A stretch of DNA of 6,066 bases, from positions 1-6,066 of the forward strand of contig WJJB01000032.1 of the NCBI GenBank assembly GCA_014729935.1, written 5' to 3'. This document shows positions 5,220 to 6,066 of the stretch, in pieces. The notes beneath the pieces were generated by a model. It saw only the letters and a list, made by a program, of their open reading frames with translations. It had not been told where the DNA came from and searched no databases. This DNA is from Candidatus Bathyarchaeota archaeon. Its GTDB lineage: Archaea > Asgardarchaeota > Lokiarchaeia > Sigyniarchaeales > Sigyniarchaeaceae. The number at the start of each line of letters is the position of its first letter. Within the stretch, counting starts at the first letter, position 1. The position numbers and the translations under genes were made by a program.

Positions 5220-6066
5220 TCAAAAAGGATTCTTGGCAATATAGGTCAGGGCAAGCCTCGATAACCGTGATATATCGACATCGTATCCAAATAGCTTGGC
5301 CTTTTTCAAGCAATAGAGTTCTTCTGCCCCCTTGTTCAGCAATGCATACACCACGGCCAAGCAGTACCACGCGTAACCATTATCATAGAAAAGCTCCAGT
5401 ATGCGCTTGAATGAAGAAATCGCATTCTCGTATTCCTCCAATTCTCGATAGGCGAATCCTTGGGTGAAGAGGCTCTCGAAATCCTCGGGATCAACTTGCA
5501 AGATGGCTTGATACAAAGCCAATGCGCCCGCGTACTCCGCGTTATCATACAAGACCTTTGCCATTCGCTTGTATTTCGTAAGCATGTTCTTGATGTATTG
5601 ATCCTTGTCCCCTTCACAATCGTCATCCTCGATATCTGGAAGGGCCGTGATTTCCGCGGTGATGCGTTCTATGGCTTCTGGCTGGAGCTGGAGAATCTTT
5701 TTTCTCGAAGGCTGTGAAGGTTCCTCCCTTCTTCTTGGCTCTAGGTGTAATTCCCGTTCCACATCGATGACGCCCACAAGGCCTTTCCTTCCATTCATAC
5801 CTGAATCATCAGATCGAGGGCGTGCATCATCGATGGTGCCCAGATCATGGTATGGTTTGATGGGAGTACTGAGTATGCATGAATTCACGATTTCATCATC
5901 AAAGTCCGATTGCTTGTTTATCAATGACTCACGATCGATTGGGTCAATATCCCGATTCACGTGGACTATCTTGGTGTATTTTTCCAGTAATTTGCGATTT
6001 TCAGCAGCAGTCCTCGGTGTTATCACCTTGGACTTCTTGATTTGTTCCACTTGATCTTGATTCACC
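5220..6066 (-). CDS. TPR-repeat protein with charged N-terminal region (5' partial or start at window edge)
   Basis: At least 281 residues lie in the window. A GTG at 6063-6065 could be the start, but the frame is still open at the edge, so the gene should be treated as 5' partial. Residues about 1-155 are rich in charged and polar residues (for example 'EPRRREEPSQPSRKK' and 'DIEDDDCEGDKD') with no domain I recognise, probably a flexible region. Residues about 164-266 hold three TPR-like units: 'VLYDNAEYAGALALYQAILQ', 'AYRELEEYENAISSFKRILE' and 'AWYCLAVVYALLNKGAEELY'. The end ('ELYCLKKAKLFGYDVDISRL') aligns with the end of the downstream TPR protein, so the two are paralogues over their C-terminal halves. 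Function is unknown; a protein-interaction role is inferred from TPRs. It probably leads an operon with the downstream gene. Confidence 0.8.
   Translation of the reverse strand, partial: VNQDQVEQIKKSKVITPRTAAENRKLLEKYTKIVHVNRDIDPIDRESLINKQSDFDDEIVNSCILSTPIKPYHDLGTIDDARPRSDDSGMNGRKGLVGVIDVERELHLEPRRREEPSQPSRKKILQLQPEAIERITAEITALPDIEDDDCEGDKDQYIKNMLTKYKRMAKVLYDNAEYAGALALYQAILQVDPEDFESLFTQGFAYRELEEYENAISSFKRILELFYDNGYAWYCLAVVYALLNKGAEELYCLKKAKLFGYDVDISRLSRLALTYIAKNPF

Overview
The window looks archaeal, and most likely Asgard. The archaeal call rests on a clear archaeal/eukaryotic-type ribosomal protein uS15 and on TATA-like boxes spaced as in archaeal promoters. The narrower Asgard call is inference. 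It rests on a cytoplasmic longin/roadblock-like domain with the 'GF-SAI-SFG ... LKVLEYQSFKI' pattern that I associate with Asgard proteins, joined to zinc knuckles and a many-domain surface protein. No rRNA or other phylogenetic marker besides uS15 is present, so the lineage cannot be fixed further.

Layout. (1) 2-2443, + strand: the 3' part of a large type I membrane protein with six PKD domains, one transmembrane helix, a cytosolic longin-like domain and two zinc-ribbon-like CxxC...CxxC units; its 5' end lies outside the window. (2) 2487-3128, - strand, convergent with it: a protein resembling the L-2-amino-thiazoline-4-carboxylic acid (ATC) hydrolase family. A hairpin plus T-rich tract at 2465-2507 lies where the two genes meet. 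(3) 3129-3270: a divergent promoter region. (4) 3271-3732, + strand: rps15 (uS15). (5) 3733-4178: a 446-base stretch with no intact gene, holding the decayed 3' end of a TnpB (IS200/IS605 OrfB) gene on the - strand, a GC-rich patch and several palindromes. (6) 4179-5201 and 5220-6066, both - strand: two TPR-repeat proteins 18 bases apart, probably one transcript, with clearly related C-terminal halves; the upstream one runs off the window.

How they fit. The gene pairs are not an obvious pathway. rps15 is housekeeping. The PKD protein is probably a heavily glycosylated surface protein that carries a signal or tether across the membrane to a cytosolic longin-like/zinc module. The two TPR proteins are likely scaffolds of unknown role. 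The most novel item is the PKD-TM-longin-like-zinc ribbon architecture. The next most useful are the TnpB 3'-end remnant, missed by simple ORF calling, and the TPR paralogue pair.
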